64,000 nt of DNA from Procambarus clarkii (GCF_040958095.1 NC_091154.1:47042232-47106231), one strand, 5' to 3'; numbered from the stretch's first letter, positions 1 to 10,275 are shown. A program made the numbers and translations. Notes: generated by a model not told the origin, from the letters alone.

Positions 1-2900
1 GGATACTGTGTCCATCGTCTAGGATACTGTGTTCACCGTCCAGGAAACTATGCCACCGGCTAGGATACTGTGTCACCGGCTAGGATACTGTGTTCACCGT
101 CTAGGATACTGTGTTCACCGTCTAGGATACTCTGTCACCGGCTAGGATACTGTGTCACCGGCTAGGATACTGTGTTCACCGTCTAGGATACTGTGTTCAC
201 CGGCTAGGATACTGTGTTCACCGTCTAGGATACTGTGTTCACCTTCTAGGATACTGTGTCACCGGCTAGGATACTGTGTCACCGGGTAGGATACTGTGTT
301 CACCGGCAAGGATACTGTGTTCACCGTCTAGGATACTGTGTCCTCCAGCTAGGATACTGTGTTCACCGGCTAGGATACCGTGTCACCGTCTAGGATACTG
401 TGTCCACCGTCTAGGATACTGTGTCACCATCCAGGATACTGTGTCCTCAAGCTAGGATACTGTGTTCACCGGCTAGGATACCGTGTCACCGTCTAGGATA
501 CTGTGTCCACCGTCTAGGATACCGTGTCACCGTCTAGGATACTGTGTCCACCGTTTAGGATATTGTGTCACCATCCAGGATACTGTGTCCACCGTCTAGG
601 ATACTGTGTTCACCGGCTAGGATACTGTGTCACCGGCTAGGATACTGTGTCACCGGCTAGGATACTGTGTCACCGTCTAGGATACTGTGTCACCGTCTAG
701 GATACTGTGTTCACCGTCTAGGATACTGTGTCCACCGTCTAGGATACTGTGTTCACCGGCTAGGATACTGTGTCCACCGTCTAGGATACTGTGTTCACCG
801 GCTAGGATACTGTGTCCACCGTCTAGGATACTGTGTTCACCGGCTAGGATACTGTGTTCACCGGCTAGGATACTGTGTCACCGTCTAGGATACTGTGTTC
901 ACCGGCTAGGATACTGTGTCCACCGTCTAGGATACTGTGTTCACCGGCTAGGATACTGTGTCACCGTCTAGGATACTGTGTCCACCGTCTAGGATACTGT
1001 GTCCACCGTCTAGGATACTGTGTTCACCGGCTAGGATACTGTGTCACCGTCTAGGATACTGTGTTCACCGTCTAGGATACTGTGTTCACCGTCTAGGATA
1101 CTGTGTCCACCGGCTAGGATACTGTGTTCACCGGCTAGGATACTGTGTCACCGTCTAGGATACTGTGTCCACCGGCTAGAATACTGTGTCACCGGCTAGA
1201 ATACTGTGTCACCGTCTAGGATACTGTGTTCACCGGCAAGGATACTGTGTTCACCGTCTAGGATACTGTGTCCACCGTCTAGGATACTGTGTCCATCGTC
1301 TAGGATACTGTGTTCACCGTCTAGGATACTGTGTCACCGTCTAGGATACTGTGTCCATCGTCTAGGATACTGTGTTCACCGTCTAGGATACTGTGTCACC
1401 GTCTAGGATACTGTGTCCACCGGCTAGGATACTGTGTTCACCGGCAAGGATACTGTGTCACCGGCTAGGATACTGTGTCACCGTCTAGGATACTGTGTTC
1501 ACCGTCTAGGATACTGTGTTCACCGGCTAGGACACTGTGTCACCGTCTAGGATACTGTGTCACCGGCTAGGATACTGTGTCCACCGTCCAGGATACTGTG
1601 TCACCGTCTAGGATACTGTGTCACCGTCTAGGATACTGTGTCCACCGGCTAGGATACTGTGTCCACCGTCCAGGATACTGTGTCACCGTCTAGGATACTG
1701 TGTCACCGTCTAGGATACTGTGTCCACCGGCTAGGATACTGTGTTCACCGGCTAGGATACTGTGTCCACCGGCTAGGATACTGTGTTCACCGTCTAGGAT
1801 ACTGTGTCCACCGGCTAGGATACTGTGTTCACCGTCTAGGATACTGTGTCCACCGTCTAGGATACTGTGTCCACCGTCTAGGATACTGTGTCCACCGGCT
1901 AGGATACTGTGTTCACCGTCTAGGATACTGTGTCCACCGTCTAGGATACTGTGTCACCGTCTAGGATACTGTGTTCACCGGCTAGGATACTGTGTCACCG
2001 GCTAGGATACTGTGTTCACCGTCCAGGACACTGTGTCACCGTCTAGGATACTGTGTTCACCGTCTAGGATACTGTGTCACCGTCTAGGATACTGTGTTCA
2101 CCGGCTAGGATACTGTGTCCACCGGCTAGGATACTGTGTCCACCGGCTAGGATACTGTGTCCACCGTGTAGGATACTGTGTCACCGTCTAGGATACTGTG
2201 TTCACCGTCTAGGATACTGTGTCCACCGGCTAGGATACTGTGTCCACCGTGTAGGATACTGTGTCCACCGGCTAGGATACTGTGTCCACCGTGTAGGATA
2301 CTGTGTCACCGTCTAGGATACTGTGTTCACCGTCTAGGATACTGTGTCCACCGGCTAGGATACTGTGTCCACCGGCTAGGATACTGTGTCCACCGTGTAG
2401 GATACTGTGTCCACCGTGTAGGATACTGTGTCCACCGTCTAGGATACTGTGTCCACCGTGTAGGATACTGTGTCCACCGTGTAGGATACTGTGTTCACCG
2501 GCTAGGATACTGTGTCCACCGGCTAGGATACTGTGTCACCGTCTAGGATACTGTGTTCACCGTCTAGGATACTGTGTCCACCGTCTAGGATACTGTGTCC
2601 ACCGGCTAGGATACTGTGTCACCGTCTAGGATACTGTGTCCACCGTCTAGGATACTGTGTCCACCGTCTAGGATACTGTGTCCACCGTCTAGGATACTGT
2701 GTCCACCGTCTAGGATACTGTGTCACCGGCAAGGATACTGTGTCACCGTCTAGGATACTGTGTCCACCGTCTAGGATACTGTGTTCACCGTCTAGGATAC
2801 TGTGTCCACCGTCTAGGATACTGTGTCACCGTCTAGGATACTGTGTCCACCGTCTAGGATACTGTGTCACCGTCTAGGATACTGTGTCCACCGTCCAGGA
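1..2900. repeat. 20/21-bp tandem satellite (about 140 units)
   Basis: The stretch is a continuous head-to-tail array whose unit contains TAGGATACTGTGT followed by CACCG. Unit length alternates between 20 and 21 bp, depending on whether an extra C or T follows TGTGT. The other common changes are CCGTCTA versus CCGGCTA and, near 2160-2480, CCGTGTA. The array starts before the window. Short reading frames (RLGYCVH or PSRILCSP repeats) come from the repeat and shift frame wherever a 20-bp unit follows 21-bp units, which argues against coding. Confidence 0.95.
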
Positions 2901-3162
2901 TTAGCACATCAGAGTTTTGTGTGGCCCGCGCGCCGGTACACGGCTGCTCACTCTACTAGCTGGTGTACACACTTCCGTATATACCATGTTATTAAAGTGT
3001 ACCCAGCTGTTTGGTGTATGTATACCGAGTTAACTTTAAACCGGGATTATGTCCACGACTAATTTGTTCATGTATTTCATTAGTAATTGTGGTGGTCTTA
3101 ATAACCCTCCAGACGCTGATAGGCATTAAGCCACCACCAAAACGTAACGAACTCAACCAGTA
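2901..3162. other. Unclassified single-copy DNA after the 20/21-bp satellite
   Basis: No gene is recognisable here. The sequence leaves the satellite abruptly after CCGTCCAGGA. It contains scattered GTGTACAC-like palindromic words but no tandem structure and no domain-like reading frame. Confidence 0.5.
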
Positions 3163-3300
3163 AATTATTTATTTTATTTATTTATATACAAGAAGGTACA
3201 TAGGATTGAAAGAGTACATAACATTGAAGTTCTTACATTCTTGCGCCAACAACCAAACAAGGATCAAGTTTCCACTATGAGGTAAGGCTGTTTCAAGAAT
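3163..3300 (-). mobile_element. Probable 3' tail of a LINE, minus strand
   Basis: On the plus strand the stretch begins with TTATTTATTTTATTTATTTA followed by ATACAAGAAGGTACAT. The same tail signature closes the LINE at 4059 and, in the other orientation, the LINE ending at 14383. It therefore reads as the 3' end of a heavily truncated copy on the minus strand. No reverse transcriptase sequence is attached, and the distal boundary is a guess. Confidence 0.5.
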
Positions 3301-4058
3301 AAAGAGTAAGTATAAGAAGCTGCTTCCAAAGAAAGTAATTGTGAAAAGAAGGCAGGGTACTCTCAACGAAACATATATACTCTATTATACTAACCAAGAT
3401 AATAAATAGATAATATAGTCTACTAGGAAGACATTGTAATCAAACATTTTTAATAAAACATAAAACATGTAAATAAAACATTTAAAGCATTAATAAGTCA
3501 TTTTAATAAAAAAAAAGCATCTTGAAAATTTCGCTCTCGGTTAACAGAATCAAAGAACATTAATTATAATTAAATTAATTCAACAGTTCCTTCTCATCAA
3601 TAGAAATTATCCATGCAAATATGTTCAGAGCATCACAATATAAGGTAAATGACTCTGGCAACTATTCAGTCTCTGTATCTATCCCCAACAACTAATTCAG
3701 ACGTTACTGATGCTCTCGTCATGTACTAATAGAAGCAACTGTAGTAGACATTGGGCTATTCGTCCCCACCCAAACTTGTATCCAGTCTTCTTCTTCAGAA
3801 TTAAAGGAAGCAAACAATCTAAAACACCCAACTAAACAAAGCAAGTGTCTTAGCACCAGCCTTTGCATTACTCTAACAAAAATAAAGATCTGAGCCTTTG
3901 CTGCTATTCCTTAGAGAGCCAGTTTAAAGTAATCGTGGTGCGTAAAAGTGATCACACTGGTCTCAACTATTTACTAATATCAACCTAACCCATATTATCA
4001 ATAATATTAGAGAAATGTGATGTGTAACCAACGTATTTTATTATGTATTAAATGTGTA
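3301..4058. other. AT-rich unclassified DNA
   Basis: I see no gene, tandem repeat or RNA gene here. The stretch is AT-rich, and its short reading frames lack recognisable motifs. Confidence 0.5.
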
Positions 4059-5825
4059 TTAATTTATTTATTTTTTTATTTATTTATTTATGCATATACA
4101 AGAAGGTACATTGGGAATGTGAGGATACATAATATGGTAATTACAGTCTTGTAAAGCCACTAGTATGCGCAGCGTTTCGGGCAGGTCCTTAATCTAAGAA
4201 AATTTTAAGTAGGTAAATACTTGCAAAATTTATAAAAAAAATGATAACAGTTACATGGCAAGAAAAAAATGATGAGAGAAAATTGTAGGTACAGTATATT
4301 AAAGCACATAGGTAGCTAAGATTGATTGCAATGACAGCTTGAATGGTAGTTGACAAAAATTGGTAGGCACAATACAGCATATGGCTAGTACATAAAAGAA
4401 GACAGCAATGAACACAATGATAAGGTTGTTTGGGTTAAATACATAAAAATTAGGAGATTGGGTAACACTAGGTACAGAGCAAATTTAAAGCTCAGTGTAG
4501 GAAACCAAGAAGATGACATTAGGTACTTTTTGGTTTTGCTTTCAAATAAGGCAAAAGTTTTACAGTTTTTCAATTCACTAGGGAGTGAGTTCCATAGACT
4601 GGGTCCCTTAATTTGCATAGAGTGTTTACACAGATTAAGTTTGACCCTGGGGATATCAAAGAGATATTTATTTCTGGTGTGGTGATAATGGGTCCTATTA
4701 CATCTGTCCAGGGAGAGTTTCAGAGCATGGTTTGCATTTAAGAACAGGGTTTTGTAAATATAGTTGACACAAGAGAATGTGTGGAGGGAGTTAATATTTA
4801 GCAAGTTTAGGGATTTAAACAAGGGAGCTGAGTGTTGTCTGAAAGCAGAGTTAGTTATTATTCTGATAGCAGATTTTTGCTGTGTGATGATGGGCTTAAG
4901 GTGGTTTGCAGTGGTAGACCCCCATGCACAGATACCATAATTAAGATAGGGGTAGATTAGTGCATAATATAGTGAGAGGAGAGCAGAGTTAGGAACATAA
5001 TATCTGATTTTGGAGAGTATACCAACTGTCTTAGAGACTTTCTTAGTTATGAGTTGAATGTGGGTGCTGAAGTTGAGTCTCTTGTCTAGGAATAGGCCAA
5101 GAAACTTGCCATCATTTTTATTACTAATGTTAATGTTGTCTATCTGTAGCTGAATTGCATTTGATGATTTGCTTCCAAATAAGATGTAGTAAGTCTTTTC
5201 GATGTTTAATGTTAGTTTGTTCGTTGACATCCATAAGTGGACTTTTTTTAATTCATTATTCACAACATTATTTAGTGTATGTGGGTTGAGGTCTGAATAG
5301 ATAAGGGTAGTATCGTCAGCAAACAGTATAGGTTTGAGAATATTAGAGACATTAGGCAGATCGTTTATATATATAAGAAATAGAAGAGGTCCTAAGATAC
5401 TGCCCTGTGGCACTCCAACGGTAATTGGTAGAGTGGAAGAAGTTGTATCATTGATGGTTACATATTGGTGTCTGTCACTAAGATAGGATCGGATGTAGTC
5501 AAGGGCAAGGCCTCGGATTCCATAATGCTGGAGTTTAAGTAAGAGGTAGTTGTGATTAACAGTATCAAAGGCTTTTCTTAGGTCAATGAAGAGTCCAATA
5601 GGAAACTCATTTTTGTCAAGGGCTGAGTAGATAACGTCAAGGAGACTAATGATTGCATAGTTGGTGCTCTTTTGGGACCGGAAGCCAAACTGGCAGGGGC
5701 TGAGTATGTCGAATTTTACGAGATAGGAGTAGAGCTGTTTGTAATTGTTTCAAATATTTTTGATAGAATGGGTAGATTTGATATTGGTCTATAATTGTTA
5801 ATGTGTTGAACCGATGTTACAAGTT
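4059..5825 (-). mobile_element. 5'-truncated non-LTR retrotransposon (CR1/Jockey-type LINE A)
   Basis: The element lies on the minus strand. Its 3' end is at 4059, where the plus strand shows a TTATTTA-rich tail followed by ATACAAGAAGGTACAT. The 3' UTR contains GCAGCGTTTCGGGCAGGTCC, also present in the copies at 10370 and 14280. Reverse transcriptase reads from 5749 down to 4385. Upstream of it, in another frame, the motif NNYRPISNLPILSKIFE (about 5750-5800) shows that the coding region continues but is frameshifted. The endonuclease and ORF1 are absent, so the copy is truncated at about 5825, next to the 3' end of the GTPase gene. It is close in sequence to LINE B at 13487. Confidence 0.85.
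4385..5749 (-). CDS. LINE A reverse transcriptase, 5'-partial and frameshifted
   Basis: This is the C-terminal half of a non-LTR reverse transcriptase, which would copy the element's RNA at the target site. The open frame begins after a TGA at 5750-5752 and has no natural start; the first ATG lies inside the domain at 5413. In order it shows SPCQFGFRSQKSTNYAI, the catalytic-Asp block FIDLRKAFDTVNH, PQGSILGPLLFLIYINDL, the active-site box FADD (YxDD type) and a thumb/C-terminal region with YPYLNYGICAWG. It runs about 454 codons to the stop at 4385. A shift of one base near 5750 separates it from the upstream fingers motif RPISNLP, so the copy is dead. Assignment to the CR1/Jockey/Rex group rests on motif style; the exact clade is not resolved. 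Confidence 0.8.
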   Translation of the reverse strand, partial: NNYKQLYSYLVKFDILSPCQFGFRSQKSTNYAIISLLDVIYSALDKNEFPIGLFIDLRKAFDTVNHNYLLLKLQHYGIRGLALDYIRSYLSDRHQYVTINDTTSSTLPITVGVPQGSILGPLLFLIYINDLPNVSNILKPILFADDTTLIYSDLNPHTLNNVVNNELKKVHLWMSTNKLTLNIEKTYYILFGSKSSNAIQLQIDNINISNKNDGKFLGLFLDKRLNFSTHIQLITKKVSKTVGILSKIRYYVPNSALLSLYYALIYPYLNYGICAWGSTTANHLKPIITQQKSAIRIITNSAFRQHSAPLFKSLNLLNINSLHTFSCVNYIYKTLFLNANHALKLSLDRCNRTHYHHTRNKYLFDIPRVKLNLCKHSMQIKGPSLWNSLPSELKNCKTFALFESKTKKYLMSSSWFPTLSFKFALYLVLPNLLIFMYLTQTTLSLCSLLSSFMY

Positions 5826-5837
5826 GTCGCTAGTTAA

Positions 5838-5845
5838 CTTTAATA
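5838..5845 (-). promoter_or_regulatory. Possible poly(A) signal of the GTPase gene
   Basis: The minus strand reads ATTAAA at 5844-5839, about 32 nt after the TGA that ends the GTPase frame at 5876. Position and sequence fit a variant polyadenylation signal; there is no other support. Confidence 0.3.
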
Positions 5846-5875
5846 CCATTTGCTTCACCATCACTCTCCTCCAGT

Positions 5876-6361
5876 TTATGACATTTCCTTTATAGCAGTC
5901 TTCAACTCCAGCAAACAATCAACTAAGAGTGTGTACTCTTTCTCAACCGTGATCATAGCATCAATTATCGACTCGGGGGTCAAAGACTTCTCATTCATAC
6001 TCAGACTATTTATTTTGTTTGTGTGTTCTACTAAAGCTTTAGCTTCAGGAATCATCATTTTGTGTTGAAGGTCGTCCAAATCCTTCTTGCACTTCTTAAT
6101 GTCTGCTTCTAGCTTTTGTATTTGTTCTAGGAAATTATCGTACGTTTTCTTGTCACAAGCATCAAGTAGATCCTGAGGCATTTGAAGAACATACTTCTTT
6201 ACTGAAATATCATGTCTTTCTTCGCTGTGAGAGCATTTATCACAGGCACCATTAATAGCAAGTTTTTTGCAATCTTTCATAGTTCTTTCATTCATCAGAG
6301 CAGTACCAATTCCGATAAGAGCGCCAGTGGCTACGCCAGTTGCTGCACCAGCCGCTATGCC
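5876..6361 (-). CDS. C-terminal continuation of the P-loop GTPase after an in-frame TAG
   Basis: This segment is in exactly the same frame as the GTPase at 6362-7564 and follows its TAG directly. It is about 161 codons long. It opens with a Gly/Ala-rich stretch (GIAAGAATGVATGALIGIG) that completes the hydrophobic, glycine-zipper-like segment begun just before the stop. A Cys-containing part with CKKLAINGACDKCSHSEERH follows, then a Lys/Glu-rich region from about 6180 to 6040 likely to form a coiled coil. The first internal ATG is at 6295. The continuity of composition and motif across the stop says this is the tail of the same protein, not a separate gene. It would be made only by readthrough, or not at all if the locus is a pseudogene. 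Confidence 0.6.
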   Translation of the reverse strand, partial: GIAAGAATGVATGALIGIGTALMNERTMKDCKKLAINGACDKCSHSEERHDISVKKYVLQMPQDLLDACDKKTYDNFLEQIQKLEADIKKCKKDLDDLQHKMMIPEAKALVEHTNKINSLSMNEKSLTPESIIDAMITVEKEYTLLVDCLLELKTAIKEMS

Positions 6362-7564
6362 CTAAGGACCCCCTACAGTTCCTACCTCCGCCCCTAGTTG
6401 GGCGCCGCTAACCGCCATGGCCGCCCCAGCAGCAATACCCGATGCTATAGCACCAAGATTAGACGGGTCTTCACAATAATCCAAGCATGTTTGCATGCAG
6501 TCGTCACAATTATGTGCGTGATGGCCTTTCATTACGGATTTCTTTTTTATTGTTGCCTTCCCTTGAGTTTTTGTCCGTATGAATGAATCTTTTTCATCTG
6601 ATATTTCCCTTAGATTTTCTGTGATATTCTTTTTCTTCTTCTTCAGTTCGGCAATGTTCACAACAATACTTTTCACCTTGCGTTCTGTTCCCTTGAGGAG
6701 TTCTTTTTCTAGTAGAAGGTCTCTCGTTTGCTTAAGATTTACCGGAAGAGATTTTTGTAACTCTTCAAAAAACTTGGTATATTCTCTTTGCATCCAATTC
6801 CATCTATACCTAAGATGCTCATAAAGGCCCGTGTCGGAGGCGTCAACATTAGGCGACTCAAAGAGGGACCCGTTATCAAGATGGTACGAGTTAACAAACT
6901 GGACTCCCGCACGCTTCACAACCTCAACAACTGCCGAAGATTTTTTTGAAGCAAATGTTGCCAAAAGCTGTGTTATAATGCTAATATTACCTCCCAAAAC
7001 TGAGGTAAATTCTTCTAACACTTTTATCTGGTCTTTCACTATCCTGTTTTGAGTTGCCTGAGCTACTAAAGCGACGCAGTTAAGTTCATCTATACCATAA
7101 TCACTTGTCACGAAGTGAGTCAGTCTCTCCAGGAGCACACTGTCATAGCCTTCTCTGGTGTCAGAAAACCCAGGCGTATCTATCAACATATAATTACCAG
7201 ATACCGCCATTCCTGCTTGATAGTAGACAATATAGGCAGTAATATACTCTGTCTGACTCTCCACATGTGTGAGATAAGATGTTTCAACTTGATCTTTCAA
7301 CTGGAACCTATAGTTATCCTCAAATTTGACACCAAACAGATGGTTGATCATGGCGTCGATAACTCGGGTCTTGCCGGCGCCTGTTTGTCCCAGCAGGAGA
7401 ACCGACTTGATGGGTCTCTTGTTCATAGGTCCTATAGACATTACTTGTATCTTCTTTTCTTGATCCTGACGTACACATGAAGGTCTCATCTCATAGACTG
7501 TCAGTCCTTCCGTCTCGCTCACTATTGGGCATTGTCTGGACATCTTCATCTTGAGAGCCGCCAT
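6362..7564 (-). CDS. P-loop GTPase, AIG1/GIMAP-like, single coding exon
   Basis: The 400-residue frame carries a G1/Walker A motif GQTGAGKT at residues 59-66 and a G3 motif DTPGF at 129-133. A canonical NKxD is not visible; in its place is a TFASKK stretch (about 203-208) followed by the conserved-looking DNGSLFESP. Residues 260-330 look coiled-coil. A Cys cluster (HNCDDCMQTC then LDYC, residues 351-364) and a Gly/Ala-rich hydrophobic segment follow. This layout matches a poorly characterised animal family of AIG1-like GTPases in which the G domain precedes a coiled coil and a Cys-rich tail; GIMAP relatives act in immunity and on membranes, but no function is shown here. The ATG at 7564 sits in a CAGGATGG context, and TGTTTTACAG about 15 nt upstream could be a splice acceptor for a 5'-UTR intron. 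The frame ends at a TAG (6362-6364), beyond which it continues open to 5876. That means pseudogene, sequencing error or readthrough. Confidence 0.7.
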   Translation of the reverse strand: MAALKMKMSRQCPIVSETEGLTVYEMRPSCVRQDQEKKIQVMSIGPMNKRPIKSVLLLGQTGAGKTRVIDAMINHLFGVKFEDNYRFQLKDQVETSYLTHVESQTEYITAYIVYYQAGMAVSGNYMLIDTPGFSDTREGYDSVLLERLTHFVTSDYGIDELNCVALVAQATQNRIVKDQIKVLEEFTSVLGGNISIITQLLATFASKKSSAVVEVVKRAGVQFVNSYHLDNGSLFESPNVDASDTGLYEHLRYRWNWMQREYTKFFEELQKSLPVNLKQTRDLLLEKELLKGTERKVKSIVVNIAELKKKKKNITENLREISDEKDSFIRTKTQGKATIKKKSVMKGHHAHNCDDCMQTCLDYCEDPSNLGAIASGIAAGAAMAVSGAQLGAEVGTVGGP

Positions 7565-7579
7565 CCTGGAGCAGTAATC

Positions 7580-8029
7580 TGTAAAACATGAATCATGAAA
7601 GTCTTTAAATACATGGCAGATTAAATAAGCCTAGAGCGTGATAGACTTTTATTCAACAGGCTTCACTAATTTCTCTGGTGAAATAAAATTTTAGACACAA
7701 AGAATTGTTTGTATAAATAGACGAGGATACAATAATATTATAACACCCAGGAAAATCCTCTCCATATGTACCTCTTTACTCCAATTCCCTCCATCTCTAC
7801 TTCCCTTCCCTTCTCTTCCTCGTTCTTGCTCCCTTGTCTTCAGGTTAGTGAGATGGAGTCACGTCGTGACCTAACCGCCTGCAACAAACAGTCGCTGACC
7901 AGTCATCATGCTGCACACATCTTAGTGGTTACCTCGTGTACATGTGCCTCAAAGGTACTCGATACCACCTGTTTCCTTTCACCTTATGCATCCTTTCATT
8001 TCTTTCCTTCCTCCCTTGTCTGTGTGTGC
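7580..8029. other. Upstream flank of the GTPase gene, no gene recognised
   Basis: The stretch holds the putative splice acceptor next to the GTPase start, AT-rich DNA to about 7760, and a C/T-rich stretch at 7770-7850. No reading frame here has recognisable motifs. If the GTPase is expressed, its promoter and any 5' non-coding exon should lie here or further right. Confidence 0.4.
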
Positions 8030-8249
8030 AGGGAACCACATTAGTGGAGGGAGCCACATTGGTGCAGGGAGCCACATTGGTGGAGGGAGCCACATTGGTG
8101 GAGGGAACCACATTGGTGGAGGGAACCACATTGGTGGAGGGAACCACATTGGTGGAGGGAACCACATTGGTGGAGGGAACCACATTGGTGGAGGGAACCA
8201 CATTGGTGGAGGGAACCACATTAGTGGAGGGAACCACATTAGTGGAGGG
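8030..8249. repeat. 18-bp minisatellite (about 12 units)
   Basis: Head-to-tail copies of a unit reading GGAGGGAACCACATTGGT vary between AACC and AGCC and between TTGG and TTAG. Because 18 is a multiple of three, it reads as a six-residue repeat (TTLVEG on the plus strand, PSTNVV on the minus strand) in short frames on both strands. No flanking coding signal supports translation. Confidence 0.9.
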
Positions 8250-8663
8250 CAATCGTGTGCGGCTTCCCCTCTCACGCATGGAGCCAGATAGAAGACAACT
8301 GCTATAGATAGGCACAGATAGTAATAGTAGACTCTCCGTACTGCGTCCCGGTCAGGGGGTAGCAGTTGACTCAAATGAAAGCCCCACAATGTGCCACAGA
8401 GTCAGGGCCGAAGTCCTCCACAACGATGCGTGCACCAAACAAGATCTCATAAGGTCATCTAAACAGTCGCCAAACTGACTCCCATCCACGATGGTCAAGC
8501 AGGTGTGGACACTGTGCTCTGCTTCACCAGCGAGGAGGACCTCGCTGCTGGACACTGAAGGAGAGCTGTGCCAAGCCTCAACAACCCAAGACGGTTCCGT
8601 GCTGCAAGAAGATGGGACAAAGAATTGTGAGATGAACTTACCAACGTTGAGGAACCTGACGTG
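8250..8663. other. Unclassified DNA between minisatellite and 48-bp array
   Basis: No gene is recognised. A 117-codon minus-strand frame overlaps part of it but runs into the neighbouring tandem array and shows no motif. Confidence 0.4.
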
Positions 8664-8971
8664 ACTACCAGCCTGGGTGTGACCAGGGCTGGTAGTGACC
8701 ACCACCTGTTAACTACCAGCCTGGGTGTGACCAGGGCTGGTAGTGACCACCACCTGTTAACTACCAGCCTGGGTGTGACCAGGGCTGGTAGTGACCACCA
8801 CCTGTTAACTACCAGCCTGGGTGTGACCAGGGCTGGTAGTGACCACCACCTGTTAACTACCAGCCCTGGGTGTGACCAGGGCTGGTAGTGACCACCACCT
8901 GTTAACTACCAGCCTGGGTGTGACCAGGGCTGGTAGTGACCACCACCTGTTAACTACCAGCCCTGGGTGTG
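8664..8971. repeat. 48-bp tandem array, a composite of the 33-bp satellite
   Basis: Units begin at 8664, 8712, 8760 and 8808 (48 bp apart); one later unit gains a C. Each contains CTACCAGCCTGGGTGTGACC, then GGGCTGGTAGTGACC and the CACCACCTGTTAA end shared with the adjacent 33-bp satellite. The 48-bp unit is thus the 33-bp unit with about 15 bp more, mostly a GTGTGACCAGGG-type segment that repeats the GACCAGGGCTGG module. Confidence 0.9.
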
Positions 8972-9779
8972 ACAAGGGCTGGTAGTCACCACTACCTGTT
9001 AACTACCCGAGTTGGTAGTCACCACCACCTGTTAACTACCCGGGCTGGTAGTGACCACCACCTGTTAACTACCCGGGCTGGTAGTGACCACCACCTGTTA
9101 ACTACCTGGGCTGGTAGTGACCACCACCTGTTAACTACCCGGGCTGATAGTGATCACCACCTGTTAACTACCCGGGCTGGTAGTGACCACCACCTGTTAA
9201 CTACCCGGGTTGGTAGTCACCACCACCTGTTAACTACCCGGGTTGGTAGTCACCACCACCTGTTAACTACCCGGGCTGGTAGTGACCACCACCTGTTAAC
9301 TACCCGGGCTGGTAGTCACCACCACCTGTTAACTACCCGGGCTGGTAGTGACCACCACCTGTTAACTACCCGGGTTGGTAGTCACCACCACCTGTTAACT
9401 ACCCGGGCTGGTAGTGACCACCACCTGTTAACTACCCGGGTTGGTAGTCACCACCACCTGTTAACTACCCGGGTTGGTAGTCACCACCACCTGTTAACTA
9501 CCCGGGCTGGTAGTGACCACCACCTGTTAACTACCCGGGCTGGTAGTCACCACCACCTGTTAACTACCCGGGCTGGTAGTGACCACCACCTGTTAACTAC
9601 CCGGGTTGGTAGTCACCACCACCTGTTAACTACCCGGGCTGGTAGTGACCACCACCTGTTAACTACCCGGGCTGGTAGTGACCACCACCTGTTAACTACC
9701 AGGGCTGGTAGTGACCACCACCTGTTAACTACCAGGGCTGGTAGTGACCACCACCTGTTAACTACCCGGGCTGGTAGTG
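8972..9779. repeat. 33-bp satellite, first block (about 24 units)
   Basis: The unit contains CTACCCGGGCTGGTAG, a GTGACCACCACC or GTCACCACCACC tract and the palindrome GTTAAC. Two variants alternate: GGCTGGTAGTGACC and GGTTGGTAGTCACC. It gives a 328-residue plus-strand frame of TTRAGSDHHLL-type repeats, which I regard as an artefact of the 33-bp period. The array stops at GGCTGGTAGTGTTATG. Confidence 0.95.
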
Positions 9780-10164
9780 TTATGATCTCAGGGTACCTGA
9801 GAAAAGAGTTTACCCCCCAGAGAGTTATTCTGCAAGACCTGACATCACTAAGCGGTCAAGGAGATATAGGCTTGGAAATGTACATAGCAAACATTCGATT
9901 AAATTTGACAAGTAGTTTAAAAACATGGGCAATGAATAAGAATATAAATAAATAACTGGGCCTGAGATGTGGAGGATTCGCTGGAAGTGTGAGGCTCACT
10001 TCAGAGAAGCTTGAGCTCACTTGAGCACCAGAAATCGTGAGGGGAAGTCGCGCTCCATTGAGCTTCGGTTAGAGATGAACCCCCTGGTTGATATACCTTC
10101 AAGAGGAAGGAAGTGTGCAGACGTTTCAGCTGTGGAGTCAAGTTGGGAACGTTCTGGTCTCGAG
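9780..10164. other. Unclassified single-copy DNA
   Basis: No gene, tandem repeat or RNA gene is recognised between the 33-bp block and the LINE-like tail at 10165. Confidence 0.4.
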
Positions 10165-10275
10165 CCTTGGACGTTAGTTAGTTAGTTTAGTTCATTTATT
10201 ATGCACCCCATACCCATCTTGTGGGCGGTAGTGGCAAGGGTTACAGAGGCACATAATAGGCTGCAGGAAGAGTTG
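10165..10275. mobile_element. Probable retroelement tail fragment
   Basis: The stretch reads GTTAGTTAGTTTAGTTCATT, then TATGCACCCCATACCC, then TGTGGGCGGTAGTGGC. I recognise this as a dispersed tail common in decapod sequence, but no coding part is attached. Assignment rests on memory of the motif only. Confidence 0.35.

Noticed and set aside
7711-7718. TATAAATA as promoter of the GTPase gene
   Set aside because: It lies on the plus strand, opposite to the gene, in generally AT-rich DNA.
7936-8307. A TTLVEG-repeat protein
   Set aside because: The repeat reads open on both strands because its period is 18 bp, and the flanks give no start or splice support.
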